From positions 363,451 to 427,450 of the forward strand of contig JBCBKL010000001.1 of NCBI GenBank assembly GCA_038521825.1: a stretch of DNA of 64,000 bases, written 5' to 3'. Each line of letters opens with the position of its first letter. The first letter of the stretch is position 1. This DNA is from JBCBKL01 sp038521825. Lineage in GTDB: Bacteria > Pseudomonadota > Alphaproteobacteria > Rhodobacterales > Rhodobacteraceae. The notes under the pieces are model-generated. The model ran no database searches. It worked only from the letters and a program-made list of their open reading frames with translations, and was not told where the DNA came from. The translations under genes and the position numbers were made by a program. This document shows positions 34,573 through 44,126 of the stretch, piece after piece.

Positions 34573-34586
34573 TTGATCTCGATCAA
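34573..34586. promoter_or_regulatory. FNR box upstream of ccoNOQP
   Basis: TTGAT-CTCG-ATCAA, a perfect FNR site, centred 105 bases before the ccoN ATG. Class II spacing predicts a start near 34621. Its centre is 32 bases from the usp-proximal box, so each divergent gene has its own site. Confidence 0.9.
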
Positions 34587-34684
34587 GGACGCATTTCGAA
34601 CCTTTCCCCAAGACCGCAAATGTCGAGGTTTGTCTGGTCTTTGGGCAACCAAAGACACAATCGACGAGAGTGAGGGAGCGCCAA

Positions 34685-36289
34685 ATGGCACACTATACAA
34701 AGCTCATCGCCCTAGGGGTCGCCACCCTGTTTGCGATGATTGCAGCCAACTACGCGCGGGACGTCGCATACCAGGTTCACATGATCATCTTCATGCTGGT
34801 GGCAGGTGGTTTGTTTCTCTGGACCGTCCGCCAGACGGATGAACCGGTTATCGCGGCGCCGCAAAACGAATACATGGATGACGTGGTACGCTATGGGGTG
34901 ATCGCGACGGCGTTCTGGGGTGTCGTGGGCTTTCTCGTCGGCGTCGTCATCGCTTTCCAGCTGGCTTTTCCGGTGCTGAATTTCGATTGGGGACAACCCT
35001 ACACGAATTTCGGACGGCTGCGGCCCTTGCACACATCGGCGGTGATCTTTGCCTTTGGCGGCAACGCATTGATCGCCTCATCGTTTTACATCGTGCAGCG
35101 GACCTGCGCGGCCCGGCTGTGGGGGGGCAATACGGCTTGGTTTGTCTTTTGGGGTTACCAGTTGTTCATCGTTCTGGCGGCGACAGGATATCTGCTGGGT
35201 GCTACGCAGTCCAAGGAGTATGCGGAGCCTGAGTGGTACGTCGATATTTGGCTGACTATCGTCTGGGTTGCCTATCTGGCGGTTTTTCTCGGCACGATCA
35301 TCAAGCGAAAAGAACCGCATATCTACGTGGCCAACTGGTTCCTGCTGTCTTTCATCGTCACGGTCGCGATGCTGCACATCGTCAACAACCTGTCGATCCC
35401 GGTCTCCATCTGGGGTTCGCGTTCGGTCCAGGTTTTTTCCGGTGTACAGGACGCGATGGTACAATGGTGGTATGGCCACAACGCCGTCGGCTTCTTCCTG
35501 ACTGCCGGCTTCCTCGGGATGATGTACTACTTCATCCCGAAACAGGCCGAGCGGCCTGTTTTCAGCTACAAGCTGTCGATCATCCACTTCTGGGCGCTGA
35601 TCTTTCTCTACATCTGGGCCGGCCCGCACCACCTGCACTATACCGCGCTGCCTGACTGGGCATCGACCCTTGGCATGGTGTTCTCGATCATCCTCTGGAT
35701 GCCAAGCTGGGGCGGCATGATCAATGGCCTGATGACGTTGCAGGGGGCGTGGGACAAACTGCGGACCGATCCGGTCATTCGGATGATGGTCATCAGTCTT
35801 GCCTTCTACGGCATGTCCACATTCGAGGGGCCGATGATGTCGATCCGCGCGGTCAACTCGCTCAGCCATTATACCGACTGGACGATCGGGCACGTGCATT
35901 CCGGCGCCCTCGGTTGGAACGGCATGATCACATTCGGCGCGCTTTACTTCCTTGTGCCGAAGCTTTGGAAACGCGAGCGGCTTTATAGCCTTGATCTGGT
36001 CAACTGGCATTTCTGGCTCGCGACCATTGGCATCGTGCTCTACGCCGCATCGATGTGGGTTACCGGCATCATGGAGGGCCTGATGTGGCGCGAAGTCGAT
36101 GCCAATGGCTTCCTCGTGAACTCGTTCGCCGACACCGTGAGCGCTAAGTTCCCGATGTATGTCGTGCGCGGTCTAGGCGGGGTTCTCTACCTCGCTGGTG
36201 CGCTCATCATGTGCTACAACCTTTGGATGACTGTGAAGCGGTCGCCGGCCAAAGAGGCCAGCCTCGTCACAGCCGTCCCGGCCGAGTAA
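34685..36289 (+). CDS. ccoN: cbb3-type cytochrome c oxidase subunit I
   Basis: A 534-residue haem-copper oxidase catalytic subunit with about 12 or more membrane helices. Ligand residues are visible: low-spin haem b His in PLHTSAVIF and in the TIGHVHSGALGWNGM pair, CuB and cross-linked Tyr region WWYGHNAVGF, and AGPHHLHYTALPDW. It reduces oxygen with high affinity at the inner membrane. The start is ATG 34685 (MAHYTKLI) rather than an in-frame GTG 15 bases earlier. First gene of ccoNOQP. Confidence 0.96.
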   Translation: MAHYTKLIALGVATLFAMIAANYARDVAYQVHMIIFMLVAGGLFLWTVRQTDEPVIAAPQNEYMDDVVRYGVIATAFWGVVGFLVGVVIAFQLAFPVLNFDWGQPYTNFGRLRPLHTSAVIFAFGGNALIASSFYIVQRTCAARLWGGNTAWFVFWGYQLFIVLAATGYLLGATQSKEYAEPEWYVDIWLTIVWVAYLAVFLGTIIKRKEPHIYVANWFLLSFIVTVAMLHIVNNLSIPVSIWGSRSVQVFSGVQDAMVQWWYGHNAVGFFLTAGFLGMMYYFIPKQAERPVFSYKLSIIHFWALIFLYIWAGPHHLHYTALPDWASTLGMVFSIILWMPSWGGMINGLMTLQGAWDKLRTDPVIRMMVISLAFYGMSTFEGPMMSIRAVNSLSHYTDWTIGHVHSGALGWNGMITFGALYFLVPKLWKRERLYSLDLVNWHFWLATIGIVLYAASMWVTGIMEGLMWREVDANGFLVNSFADTVSAKFPMYVVRGLGGVLYLAGALIMCYNLWMTVKRSPAKEASLVTAVPAE

Positions 36290-36302
36290 GGAGGGACCGC
36301 AG

Positions 36303-37028
36303 ATGGCTATTCTTGATCGCCACAAGATCCTTGAGACCAACGCGACCCTTCTGCTGATCTTCAGCTTTCTGGTCGTGACCATCGGGGGGATCGTGCAGAT
36401 CGTCCCACTCTTTTACCTCGAGAACACCATCGAAGAGGTAGAGGGCATGCGGCCTTATTCGCCGCTCGAACTGACGGGGCGCGAGATTTATGTCCGCGAA
36501 GGCTGCTATGTCTGTCATAGCCAGATGATCCGCCCCATGCGGGACGAGGTCGAACGCTATGGGCACTACTCGCTTGCGGCCGAGTCGATGTATGATCATC
36601 CATTCCAGTGGGGCTCAAAGCGCACCGGGCCTGATCTGGCGCGGGTCGGCGGGCGCTATTCAGACGATTGGCACGTGGACCATTTCCGCGATCCGCAATC
36701 GGTTGTGCCTGAATCGGTGATGCCGAAATACGCGTTTCTCGAACGCACTCTGGTCGATCCCGAATACATCGAGGATCTTTTGCGGACACAGCGATTTGTG
36801 GGCGTGCCATATACTGACGAGATGATTGAAAATGCGCAGTCCGATTTCCGGGCCCAGGCCGATCCGGACAGCGACTTTGACGCGCTGCTTGAACGGTATC
36901 CCGGCGCGCAGGTTCGGAATTTCGACGGGCAGCCGGGCATTTCCGAGGCCGACGCATTGATCGCCTACATGCAGATGCTTGGCACGCTGGTCGACTTCTC
37001 GACCTTCGTTCCAGACGCTAGCCGGTAA
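36303..37028 (+). CDS. ccoO: cbb3-type cytochrome c oxidase subunit II (mono-haem)
   Basis: A 241-residue protein with one N-terminal membrane helix (about 14-36) and a periplasmic cytochrome c domain. Haem c attaches at C68-Y-V-C71-H72, within REGCYVCHSQMIRPM. AAGGAGG precedes the ATG, 13 bases after ccoN. It passes electrons from CcoP to CcoN. Confidence 0.96.
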   Translation: MAILDRHKILETNATLLLIFSFLVVTIGGIVQIVPLFYLENTIEEVEGMRPYSPLELTGREIYVREGCYVCHSQMIRPMRDEVERYGHYSLAAESMYDHPFQWGSKRTGPDLARVGGRYSDDWHVDHFRDPQSVVPESVMPKYAFLERTLVDPEYIEDLLRTQRFVGVPYTDEMIENAQSDFRAQADPDSDFDALLERYPGAQVRNFDGQPGISEADALIAYMQMLGTLVDFSTFVPDASR

Positions 37029-37038
37029 GGGGGACATC

Positions 37039-37227
37039 ATGGAAACCTATTCATTCCTGCGAGAGATGGCTGACAGCTGGGGATTGCTGGCGCTTTTCCT
37101 GGTTTTCGTCGGTATCGCCGTTTTCCTGTTTCGTCCGGGACACCGCAAAATCCACGACGAGGCGGCGTCTGCCCCTTTCCGTAACGAGGACAAACCAGCG
37201 GCTGATCCAAAGGAGGATCGGACATGA
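37039..37227 (+). CDS. ccoQ: cbb3 oxidase small subunit CcoQ
   Basis: A 62-residue protein with one membrane helix (about 13-31, WGLLALFLVFVGIAVFLFRP) and a polar cytoplasmic tail. Size, position between ccoO and ccoP, and the FLFRPG motif after the helix match CcoQ, which stabilises the complex. The ATG lies ten bases after ccoO, and its TGA overlaps ccoP by ATGA. Confidence 0.93.
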   Translation: METYSFLREMADSWGLLALFLVFVGIAVFLFRPGHRKIHDEAASAPFRNEDKPAADPKEDRT

Positions 37228-38090
37228 GCAACCAGAAAAAGAACGAAGATGGCTATGGCACCACCGGTCATGAATGGGACGGGATCGAAGAGTGGAACAA
37301 CCCGCTTCCCCGCTGGTGGCTGTGGACCTTCTACCTGACCATAATCTGGGGCGTCGGATATACAATTGCCTACCCGGCGTGGCCTCTGATTTCTCAGGCG
37401 ACCGGCGGCTTGTTGGGTTATTCGACACGTGCCGAACTGGCCGAAGATCTCGAGGCGGCGCGGCTCGCGAATGCGGGCATCGATGAGCGCTTGGCCACCG
37501 TCGACTTGGCGGCGGTCAGTGATGATGCAGAGCTGCTGCAATATGCCAACTCGATGGGTGCATCAGTTTTCCGAACCTATTGTTCCCAATGCCATGGTTC
37601 CGGTGCTGCCGGCGTGCAGGCTGCGGGTTATCCCAACCTCTTGGATGATGCGTGGCTTTGGGGCGGAACGGTCGACGAAATCCAGTACACGGTCCGCCAT
37701 GGTATCCGGAACGAAGATGATCCGGACGCCCGCTGGTCTGAGATGCCGGCCTTTGGCGACATCCTGACAGAGGAAGAGATCGCGCAGACCGTCAACTATG
37801 TCATGTCGCTGTCTGGCAATGCGACTGATCCGGCTTTGGTCGAGGCAGGCGAGACGGTGTACCTGGATAATTGTGCCGCATGTCATGGTGACGAAGGTCT
37901 GGGGGACATATATCAAGGTGCACCAAATTTGGCAGATGCCATCTGGCTTTACGGCGGTGATGTCGAAACGCTAACTGAGACAGTCACGTATAGCCGCTTC
38001 GGTGTGATGCCGCCTTGGTCTGAGCGTCTGAGCGAGGCCGAAATCCGCGGTGTGGCCCTGTACGTGCATGGGTTGGGCGGCGGTGAATAG
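37224..38090 (+). CDS. ccoP: cbb3-type cytochrome c oxidase subunit III (di-haem)
   Basis: A 288-residue protein with the CcoP N-terminus (HEWDGIEEWNNPLPRWWLW), one membrane helix (about 31-55) and two cytochrome c domains. Haem sites are C120-S-Q-C-H124 and C217-A-A-C-H221; Met ligands lie in SEMPAFGDIL and GVMPPWS. It accepts electrons from soluble or membrane cytochromes c such as the CycM-type protein at 24 kb. AAAGGAGG precedes the start. Confidence 0.96.
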   Translation: MSNQKKNEDGYGTTGHEWDGIEEWNNPLPRWWLWTFYLTIIWGVGYTIAYPAWPLISQATGGLLGYSTRAELAEDLEAARLANAGIDERLATVDLAAVSDDAELLQYANSMGASVFRTYCSQCHGSGAAGVQAAGYPNLLDDAWLWGGTVDEIQYTVRHGIRNEDDPDARWSEMPAFGDILTEEEIAQTVNYVMSLSGNATDPALVEAGETVYLDNCAACHGDEGLGDIYQGAPNLADAIWLYGGDVETLTETVTYSRFGVMPPWSERLSEAEIRGVALYVHGLGGGE

Positions 38091-38178
38091 CTGAACCCGG
38101 CCAGCCAAGAAATCGGTGTCGGCGCCGATCCTACGAAACGGTGCCGCGCCAGACCATAGCTTGATAGGACGCCTTCCC

Positions 38179-39612
38179 TTGAGCGATCAGAGCACAACAC
38201 CAAGCCTTTACGCCGCTCGCGAGCCGATCTTCCCGCGTCGCGTTTCAGGCAAATTTCGGTCGCTCAAATGGGTGATCCTGTTCGTCACGCTTGGCATCTA
38301 CTACGCCCTTCCGTGGATCCGGTGGGACCGGGGTCCGGGTATCCCCGATCAGGCGGTGTTGCTCGATCTGGCGGGGCGGCGGTTCTATTTCTTCTGGATC
38401 GAAATCTGGCCCCATGAATTCTATTTCGTGGCGGGTTTGCTGGTAATGGCCGGGCTGGGCCTGTTTCTGTTCACCTCTGCTCTGGGTCGGGTCTGGTGTG
38501 GATATGCCTGCCCGCAGACCGTCTGGACCGATCTCTTCATTGCGGTCGAACGTTGGGTCGAAGGGGATCGCAACGCCCGCCTCAGGCTGCACCGGCAAAA
38601 AGGCTGGGATCTTCGCAAGGCCCGCCTACGCATCACCAAGTGGACGCTATGGCTCTTGATCGGGTTGGCGACCGGCGGGGCCTGGGTCTTTTATTTCGCC
38701 GATGCCCCGACGCTGTTTCGGGATCTCATCACCCTGCAAGCCCATCCCGTGGCCTACACCACGATGGCCATCCTGACGGGGACGACCTTCCTTTTCGGAG
38801 GGTTTGCGCGGGAACAGATCTGCAATTACGCCTGCCCATGGCCCCGAATTCAAGCCGCCATGATGGACGAACATACCCTGACGGTCGCCTATCGCAGCTG
38901 GCGCGGCGAGCCGCGAAAACACTCCGAAGAGGTCGATGAGGGCGCAGAGATGGGTGACTGCATCGATTGCATGGCCTGCGTCAACGTTTGCCCTGCGGGC
39001 ATCGACATCCGGGATGGTCAACAGCTTGAATGCATCACCTGCGCGCTATGCATCGACGCCTGCGACGACGTGATGGAAAAGATCGGCAAGCCGCGCGGGT
39101 TGATCGACTATATGGCGCTGACGGATGAAGACGCCGAGCGGGCGGGCAATCCGCCCCGGTCTGTCTGGAGCCACGTCTTCCGCCCCCGCGTGATCCTCTA
39201 CACCGCCCTGTGGTCCGTCGTGGGGCTCGCGCTGGTCTTTGCGCTGTTCATTCGGTCCGACGTCGAATTCACGGTCGCACCCGTGCGCAACCCGACCTTC
39301 GTCACCCTGTCTGATGGATCGATCCGAAACACGTATGACATCCGTCTGCGGAACAAGGATTTTGAAGGGCGTACGATGCGGGTGACCGTTCATGGCGATC
39401 CGTCCTACCGCGTTCAGCTTGAAGGGTCTGCGTATGAATCCGTGGCGGTACCGCCCAACAGCACGCTGTTGCAGCGTGTTTACGTGGTGGCCCCCCGTGG
39501 CTCCGGCCCGGCGGAGGCCGATACGACGTCGCTGCGGTTCTGGGTCGAAGGTCTTGGCGGCGGTGATCGTTCCTATCATGACACAACATTCAATGGCAGA
39601 GGTGCACAATGA
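38179..39612 (+). CDS. ccoG: cbb3 oxidase assembly protein CcoG (FixG/RdxA)
   Basis: A 477-residue polyferredoxin with about five membrane helices. Cysteine clusters read CGYACPQTVWTD, CNYACPWPRIQA and a paired 4Fe-4S set (CIDCMACVNVCP, then CITCALCIDACD). A C-terminal Ig-like FixG domain follows (from about 350). CcoG reduces copper for the oxidase active site. I place the start at TTG 38179, which gives the family N-terminus with SLYAAREPIFPRRVSG; a GTG at 38116 would add 21 residues with no match. No ATG is available. Confidence 0.92.
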   Translation: MSDQSTTPSLYAAREPIFPRRVSGKFRSLKWVILFVTLGIYYALPWIRWDRGPGIPDQAVLLDLAGRRFYFFWIEIWPHEFYFVAGLLVMAGLGLFLFTSALGRVWCGYACPQTVWTDLFIAVERWVEGDRNARLRLHRQKGWDLRKARLRITKWTLWLLIGLATGGAWVFYFADAPTLFRDLITLQAHPVAYTTMAILTGTTFLFGGFAREQICNYACPWPRIQAAMMDEHTLTVAYRSWRGEPRKHSEEVDEGAEMGDCIDCMACVNVCPAGIDIRDGQQLECITCALCIDACDDVMEKIGKPRGLIDYMALTDEDAERAGNPPRSVWSHVFRPRVILYTALWSVVGLALVFALFIRSDVEFTVAPVRNPTFVTLSDGSIRNTYDIRLRNKDFEGRTMRVTVHGDPSYRVQLEGSAYESVAVPPNSTLLQRVYVVAPRGSGPAEADTTSLRFWVEGLGGGDRSYHDTTFNGRGAQ

Positions 39613-40064
39613 TCCGAGAGCTTAAAGGATGGCATGTGGGGGCGATCTTTGGCAGCGGATTTGCCGTGATCATCGCGGTCAATCTCACACTCGCCTATTC
39701 AGCAGTGAGCACGTTTCCGGGTCTCGAGGTCAAGAATTCCTATGTTGCCAGCCAAAGCTTTGATGCCGATCGGGCCGCGCAAAACGCACTGGGCTGGACC
39801 GTCGAGGCAGAGGAACGGGATGGCATGGTGCGCTTGCAGATCGTGGATGACGCGGGCGCGCCACAGCGCGCCGCGTCGCTAACGGCGGTTCTTGGGCGGG
39901 CGACGCATGTCAAAGACGATGTCGTGCCCGATTTCGTGTTCGACGGCGTGGCTTATACCGCACCGGTGCAGTTGGCATCTGGCAATTGGAACCTTCGGAT
40001 TAAAGCAACCGCAGCCAACGGGACCGAGTTTCGTCAACGGCTTGCATTTTATGTGGCGCGCTAG
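39609..40064 (+). CDS. ccoH: FixH/CcoH family assembly protein
   Basis: A 151-residue protein with one N-terminal membrane helix (about 8-33, GWHVGAIFGSGFAVIIAVNL) and a periplasmic beta-rich domain (VEAEERDGMVRLQIVDDAGAP). It matches FixH, needed for cbb3 maturation. ATGA overlap with ccoG; ccoI starts three bases later. Confidence 0.92.
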   Translation: MIRELKGWHVGAIFGSGFAVIIAVNLTLAYSAVSTFPGLEVKNSYVASQSFDADRAAQNALGWTVEAEERDGMVRLQIVDDAGAPQRAASLTAVLGRATHVKDDVVPDFVFDGVAYTAPVQLASGNWNLRIKATAANGTEFRQRLAFYVAR

Positions 40065-40067
40065 CTC

Positions 40068-42230
40068 ATGACGGCGGTTGCTGATCCTCACCCCATGGCC
40101 TGCCCGGGATGCGCCGCCGCACCGGTCGAGATGGCGGTACCCGAAGTGCAGCCTGACGACATTCTGTTGTCTTTGCCACGCATTCATTGCCACGGCTGCA
40201 TTCGCAATGCCGAAAGTGCTTTGATGGACAGGCCCGATGTTGCTGAGGCGCGGGTAAATCTGACGCTGAAACGGGCCTATGTCACGCCGCGGTCTGCCGT
40301 CCATCCAAGCGCGCTGATCCAGACCCTTGGCGCAGCGGGGATCGAGGCGCACGAGCTTGACCCTGGCGCAATTGTCGCGACCGAGACGGACAAGGCCGGC
40401 CGCGATCTGCTGATGCGCTTGGCGGTTGCGGGCTTCGCTGCAATGAATGTGATGTTGCTGTCTGTTTCGGTCTGGTCCGGAGCCTCGGATGCAACGCGCG
40501 ACCTGTTCCACTGGATCTCGGCTGCAATCGCGCTGCCAGCCACCGCCTATGCTGGTCAGCCTTTCTTTGCCGGGGCATGGCAAGCCCTGCGCGCGCGCCG
40601 CCTGAACATGGATGTCCCGATTGCCTTGGCCATTGTTCTGGCGCTAGGCACGTCGCTCTGGGAAACGGCTTTGTCGGGGCATCACGCCTATTTTGATGCG
40701 GCGTTGACGCTGGTGTTCTTCCTGCTGGCGGGTAGGTATCTGGACTTTAGAACCCGATCCGCTGCTCGGTCGGCGGCTGAGGAACTCACAGCGCTAGAAG
40801 TGCCGCGTGCGACGCGATTGGTCGATGGCAAACCGTTTGAAACCGAGGCGTCCGAGCTGTGTGTCGATGACCTGATTCTTGTCGGCCCGGGGGGGCGTAT
40901 TCCGGTCGATGGTGTAATCGTCGACGGCTCGAGCGAACTCGATCGGTCATTTCTGAGCGGTGAATCGGCTGCCGTGCAAGCTCAAGTCGGAATGAGCGTT
41001 GCCGCAGGCGAAGTGAACCTTACGGGGCCGCTGGCCGTTAGGGCAACGGCAATCGGCAAGGATACGACGCTGCACCGCATGGCCGATCTGGTCGCTGTGG
41101 CCGAGGCCGGGCGGGCGAATTACACCCCGCTCGCCGATAAGGCTGCTGCGCTCTATGCACCGGGCGTCCACATTCTTGCGGCACTATCGTTTGTCGGATG
41201 GTACCTCGGGGTCGGGGATTTGCGCGTTGCGCTAAACATTGCGGCGGCAGTTTTGATTATCACCTGCCCCTGTGCACTTGGCCTAGCGGTCCCGGCGGTT
41301 ACCACCGCCGCATCCGGTCGCCTGTTCCGCAAGGGGCTTTTGATCAAGAGCGGTACGGCTCTCGAACGGCTCGCGGATGTGGATATTGTTGTCTTTGACA
41401 AGACCGGCACACTCACCACGGGTACGCCGGAGGTGGAAAACTGGGGCAGCCTTGGTCAGGAAGCGCGGTCGGTTGCCTTGGCCCTTGCCGTAGGGTCTTC
41501 GCACCCGCTGGCCAAGGCCATCGTCGCTGCGGCAGGTGCAATGCCCCCAGCGGATGTTGGACAGCGGCACGATTGTCCGGGATTTGGGACAGAAGGTGTC
41601 TGGTTGGGCCGGCAGGTTCGCCTTGGCCGTCCCGGGTGGGCTGGACCGGATCAGGACGGAGGTCTTTGCACCATGCTTGATTTGGGCGAGGGTCAGAGCG
41701 TCCGGATTGACTTCAAGGATCAGGTCCGCCCCGGCGCGGCCGAAGCTGTTGCCGGCTTCAAGCGCGCGGGTCTGAATGTTGTGCTGTTGTCGGGAGACAG
41801 ACCCGACCCTGTCCGAGAGATCGCCGATACTCTGGGCATTGATGAATGGCATGCCGCGATGCTGCCGGATGAAAAGGCGAAATACGTTGCTGACCAGCCG
41901 GGCAGGGTTCTCATGATCGGCGATGGCCTCAATGACACGGCGGCACTCGCGTTAGCCCATGTTTCGATCTCGCCTGCCTCGGCGCTCGACGCAGCGCGGG
42001 TTGCATCTGATATCGTTCTGATGGGCGCAGACCTGTCGGTTCTGACCGAGGCGCATGGGACAGCGCAGAAGGCGACACGACGAATCCGCGAAAACTTTCA
42101 GATCGCGACGCTTTACAACCTGGTTGCCGTGCCGCTGGCTGTGGCGGGTCTGGCGACGCCCCTCATTGCGGCTTTGGCGATGTCGTCGTCGTCGATCACT
42201 GTTTCGCTTAACGCGCTGCGGGTCCGCTGA
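40068..42230 (+). CDS. ccoI: Copper-translocating P-type ATPase CcoI (FixI)
   Basis: A 720-residue P1B-ATPase. N-terminal metal site HCHGC (about 42-46) and an extra CPGC at residues 9-12 precede about eight helices. Motifs: SGES (A-domain), membrane CPC in TCPCALGLAVPA, phosphorylation DKTGTLTTGTPE, SSHPLAKAI and GDGLNDTAALA. It supplies copper for the CuB centre of CcoN, probably to the periplasm. It is followed by ccoS two bases later. Confidence 0.95.
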   Translation: MTAVADPHPMACPGCAAAPVEMAVPEVQPDDILLSLPRIHCHGCIRNAESALMDRPDVAEARVNLTLKRAYVTPRSAVHPSALIQTLGAAGIEAHELDPGAIVATETDKAGRDLLMRLAVAGFAAMNVMLLSVSVWSGASDATRDLFHWISAAIALPATAYAGQPFFAGAWQALRARRLNMDVPIALAIVLALGTSLWETALSGHHAYFDAALTLVFFLLAGRYLDFRTRSAARSAAEELTALEVPRATRLVDGKPFETEASELCVDDLILVGPGGRIPVDGVIVDGSSELDRSFLSGESAAVQAQVGMSVAAGEVNLTGPLAVRATAIGKDTTLHRMADLVAVAEAGRANYTPLADKAAALYAPGVHILAALSFVGWYLGVGDLRVALNIAAAVLIITCPCALGLAVPAVTTAASGRLFRKGLLIKSGTALERLADVDIVVFDKTGTLTTGTPEVENWGSLGQEARSVALALAVGSSHPLAKAIVAAAGAMPPADVGQRHDCPGFGTEGVWLGRQVRLGRPGWAGPDQDGGLCTMLDLGEGQSVRIDFKDQVRPGAAEAVAGFKRAGLNVVLLSGDRPDPVREIADTLGIDEWHAAMLPDEKAKYVADQPGRVLMIGDGLNDTAALALAHVSISPASALDAARVASDIVLMGADLSVLTEAHGTAQKATRRIRENFQIATLYNLVAVPLAVAGLATPLIAALAMSSSSITVSLNALRVR

Positions 42231-42232
42231 TC

Positions 42233-42391
42233 ATGAACGTGCTGGCCTACCTCATCCCGATTTCGCTGCTGCTGGGTGGCGTCGGCCTCGCGGCGTTCAT
42301 CTATACAATGCGAACACGGCAATACGACGACCCCGAGGGAGACAGCCGCCGAATCCTCGATGACCGCTGGGATGATCATCCGAAGTCTTAG
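42233..42391 (+). CDS. ccoS: cbb3 oxidase maturation protein CcoS
   Basis: A 52-residue protein: one membrane helix (about 4-25, LAYLIPISLLLGGVGLAAFI) then TMRTRQYDDPEGDSRRILDD. This is the CcoS pattern of a helix followed by QYDDPEGDA/S. It starts two bases after ccoI and closes the ccoGHIS group. CcoS is required to insert haem and copper into CcoN. Its TAG overlaps the stop of the convergent carboxypeptidase by four bases. Confidence 0.94.
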   Translation: MNVLAYLIPISLLLGGVGLAAFIYTMRTRQYDDPEGDSRRILDDRWDDHPKS

Positions 42392-43755
42392 GCGCCGGGG
42401 CCGATTGTGGTGCAGGTGATCTGCCGCGCCTGAAGACGGCGGCAAGCCAGATCGGCGGATTCGCGGGTCAAGCCCATGAAGTTGGCATCGAAACCCTGCG
42501 GTTTCTTAACCACCTTGCGCAGGCTGCCATCAAGCGTCGCCATCTCGGAAAGAGCCGTCTGCAGCAGCACCTTCTCTGCTTTGAACCGGCTTGGGTAACG
42601 TCCCACATTTACACCCCAAAAGCGTCCGCCCGAGGTTGAAAGTCGTGTTACCACCTCTGGCTCGGGGTCTTCGAGCAAGGCCACCCGTTGCGGTCTTGAT
42701 ACGGGGCGAAGGGTTGCTTCCCGCACCGCAGCGGCTTCCTGCGCTGCAACGGCTGCCTGCGCTTCGGCTAAGGCTGTACGGATGTCGTCGGCGACCACGC
42801 TCGAAGACGCGACAAGCGTGCCTTGAGTTCCCGGCCGCAATACGGGCCGCTTCGACTTCGCCATCACGACGCTGGTGCGCACGATCTTGCCAGCATAGCT
42901 GGGTTTTTTCGGTTTGCTCAGGGCCACCCGCGATGGCGCGCGGCGGAAACCCATATCCAAAAGCTCGGCAACACGGGCATTGCGCGACGCCGCAGACGAT
43001 CCGCCAAACATGGTGGCAATGATCCGTTCATTGCCGCGCTCGGCCGATGCAACGAGGTTAAAGCCCGCTGCTCGGGTGTAGCCTGTCTTGATCCCGTCCG
43101 CCCCGCGATAGGCAGACAGCAAACGGCGGTTCGTGTTCGACACGTCCCGGATCCCGGCATGGGTCGAAGTGCGAGAGAAGAGGTTGTAGTATTCTGGATA
43201 GTCATAAAGCACGTGGCGCCCCAGGATCGTCATGTCGCGCGCGGTCGACATGTGCCCGCTTTCTGTTAGGCCGTGGGCATTTTTGAAGGTCGTGCGCGAC
43301 ATGCCCATGGCCTTGGCCGTCCGGTTCATGCGGCGGGCGAAAGCGGCCTCGGATCCCGAGATCGCCTCGGCGATCGCGGTCGCTGCGTCGTTGGCCGATT
43401 TGACGGCGGATGCGCGGATCAGGTAGCGCAGTTTGATCCTCTGGCCGGCGCGCAAGCCCAGCTTGGAGGGCGGTTCGGCAGCGGCCTTGCGCGACACCTT
43501 GATCTTGGTGTCGAGCGAAATCTCACCCTTCTCGATGGCTTCGAATGCGACATAGAGGGTCATCATCTTGGTCAGGGATGCGGGATGCAGTCGGGTATCG
43601 GCATTGCGGGAATGCAGGACCTCACCGCTTCGCGCGTCCATGACGACAGCAGCATAGGGCGCAGCCCACAGGCTGAGCGGCAAAACGATGATTAACCAAA
43701 TTGCAGTAAATATATACAGCCCAAGTCGGGCCGGCTGACGGTGCCGAACCTTCAC
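42388..43755 (-). CDS. D-alanyl-D-alanine carboxypeptidase with C-terminal SPOR domain
   Basis: A 455-residue class C low-mass penicillin-binding protein. The N-terminal hydrophobic segment (about 12-31) is a signal or anchor. Active-site motifs are S60-L-T-K63, S120-A-N122 and K223-T-G225. A Pro/Ala-rich linker (about 285-370) leads to a SPOR domain (about 375-455, GRFWGVNVGRYPSRFKAEKV), which binds denuded glycan at division sites. It trims stem pentapeptides in the periplasm. The start is GTG, with AGG at a reasonable distance. Confidence 0.93.
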   Translation of the reverse strand: MKVRHRQPARLGLYIFTAIWLIIVLPLSLWAAPYAAVVMDARSGEVLHSRNADTRLHPASLTKMMTLYVAFEAIEKGEISLDTKIKVSRKAAAEPPSKLGLRAGQRIKLRYLIRASAVKSANDAATAIAEAISGSEAAFARRMNRTAKAMGMSRTTFKNAHGLTESGHMSTARDMTILGRHVLYDYPEYYNLFSRTSTHAGIRDVSNTNRRLLSAYRGADGIKTGYTRAAGFNLVASAERGNERIIATMFGGSSAASRNARVAELLDMGFRRAPSRVALSKPKKPSYAGKIVRTSVVMAKSKRPVLRPGTQGTLVASSSVVADDIRTALAEAQAAVAAQEAAAVREATLRPVSRPQRVALLEDPEPEVVTRLSTSGGRFWGVNVGRYPSRFKAEKVLLQTALSEMATLDGSLRKVVKKPQGFDANFMGLTRESADLACRRLQARQITCTTIGPGA

Positions 43756-44126
43756 GATAAACCTGCCTTTTCTGCCTCTGGCCGCTGCTTATTTTGCGCA
43801 GCTGACTCTAATTGCTTGAACGCTAGCACAACTGCGCCTTCCGATAAAGTCTGTTGAGGCCGCGTTTTGGCTGTTTTTCAACGAGGTATCGGGCGTTATT
43901 TGAGTGATCTGGAACGCGACCGCGGTGTAGTCAGGAATGACGTTACTGTCGCCCGCCGACCGTTAATCTTTGGTAAACCTTGGTCGTGGCACAGAGCTGA
44001 TATCGTGAACCGTTCCAGGCACCCTGCTATTGATGGCTGATGAGCAAACCCTTTTCTCAATGCGCGGACACGTTATATACGGTGATCCAAGGCAACGGTT
44101 GGGATTCTCCCATTTCGAGGATGCGA
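43756..44126. other. 371-base intergenic region before clpS
   Basis: This space separates the divergent carboxypeptidase and clpS genes. I see no RNA gene, repeat or convincing promoter pair. It contains an AT-richer stretch around CCGTTAATCTTTGGTAAACC (43961-43980) that may belong to a clpS promoter. The clpS frame is open from 44040, but its upstream part has no family match. Confidence 0.4.

Noticed and set aside
38116..38178. GTG start for CcoG 63 bases further upstream
   Set aside because: The extra residues match nothing in CcoG proteins, and TTG 38179 gives the expected N-terminus. It remains possible but less likely.
44040..44126. N-terminal extension of ClpS from ATG 44040
   Set aside because: The added residues have no similarity to ClpS, and a well-spaced ribosome site supports ATG 44127.
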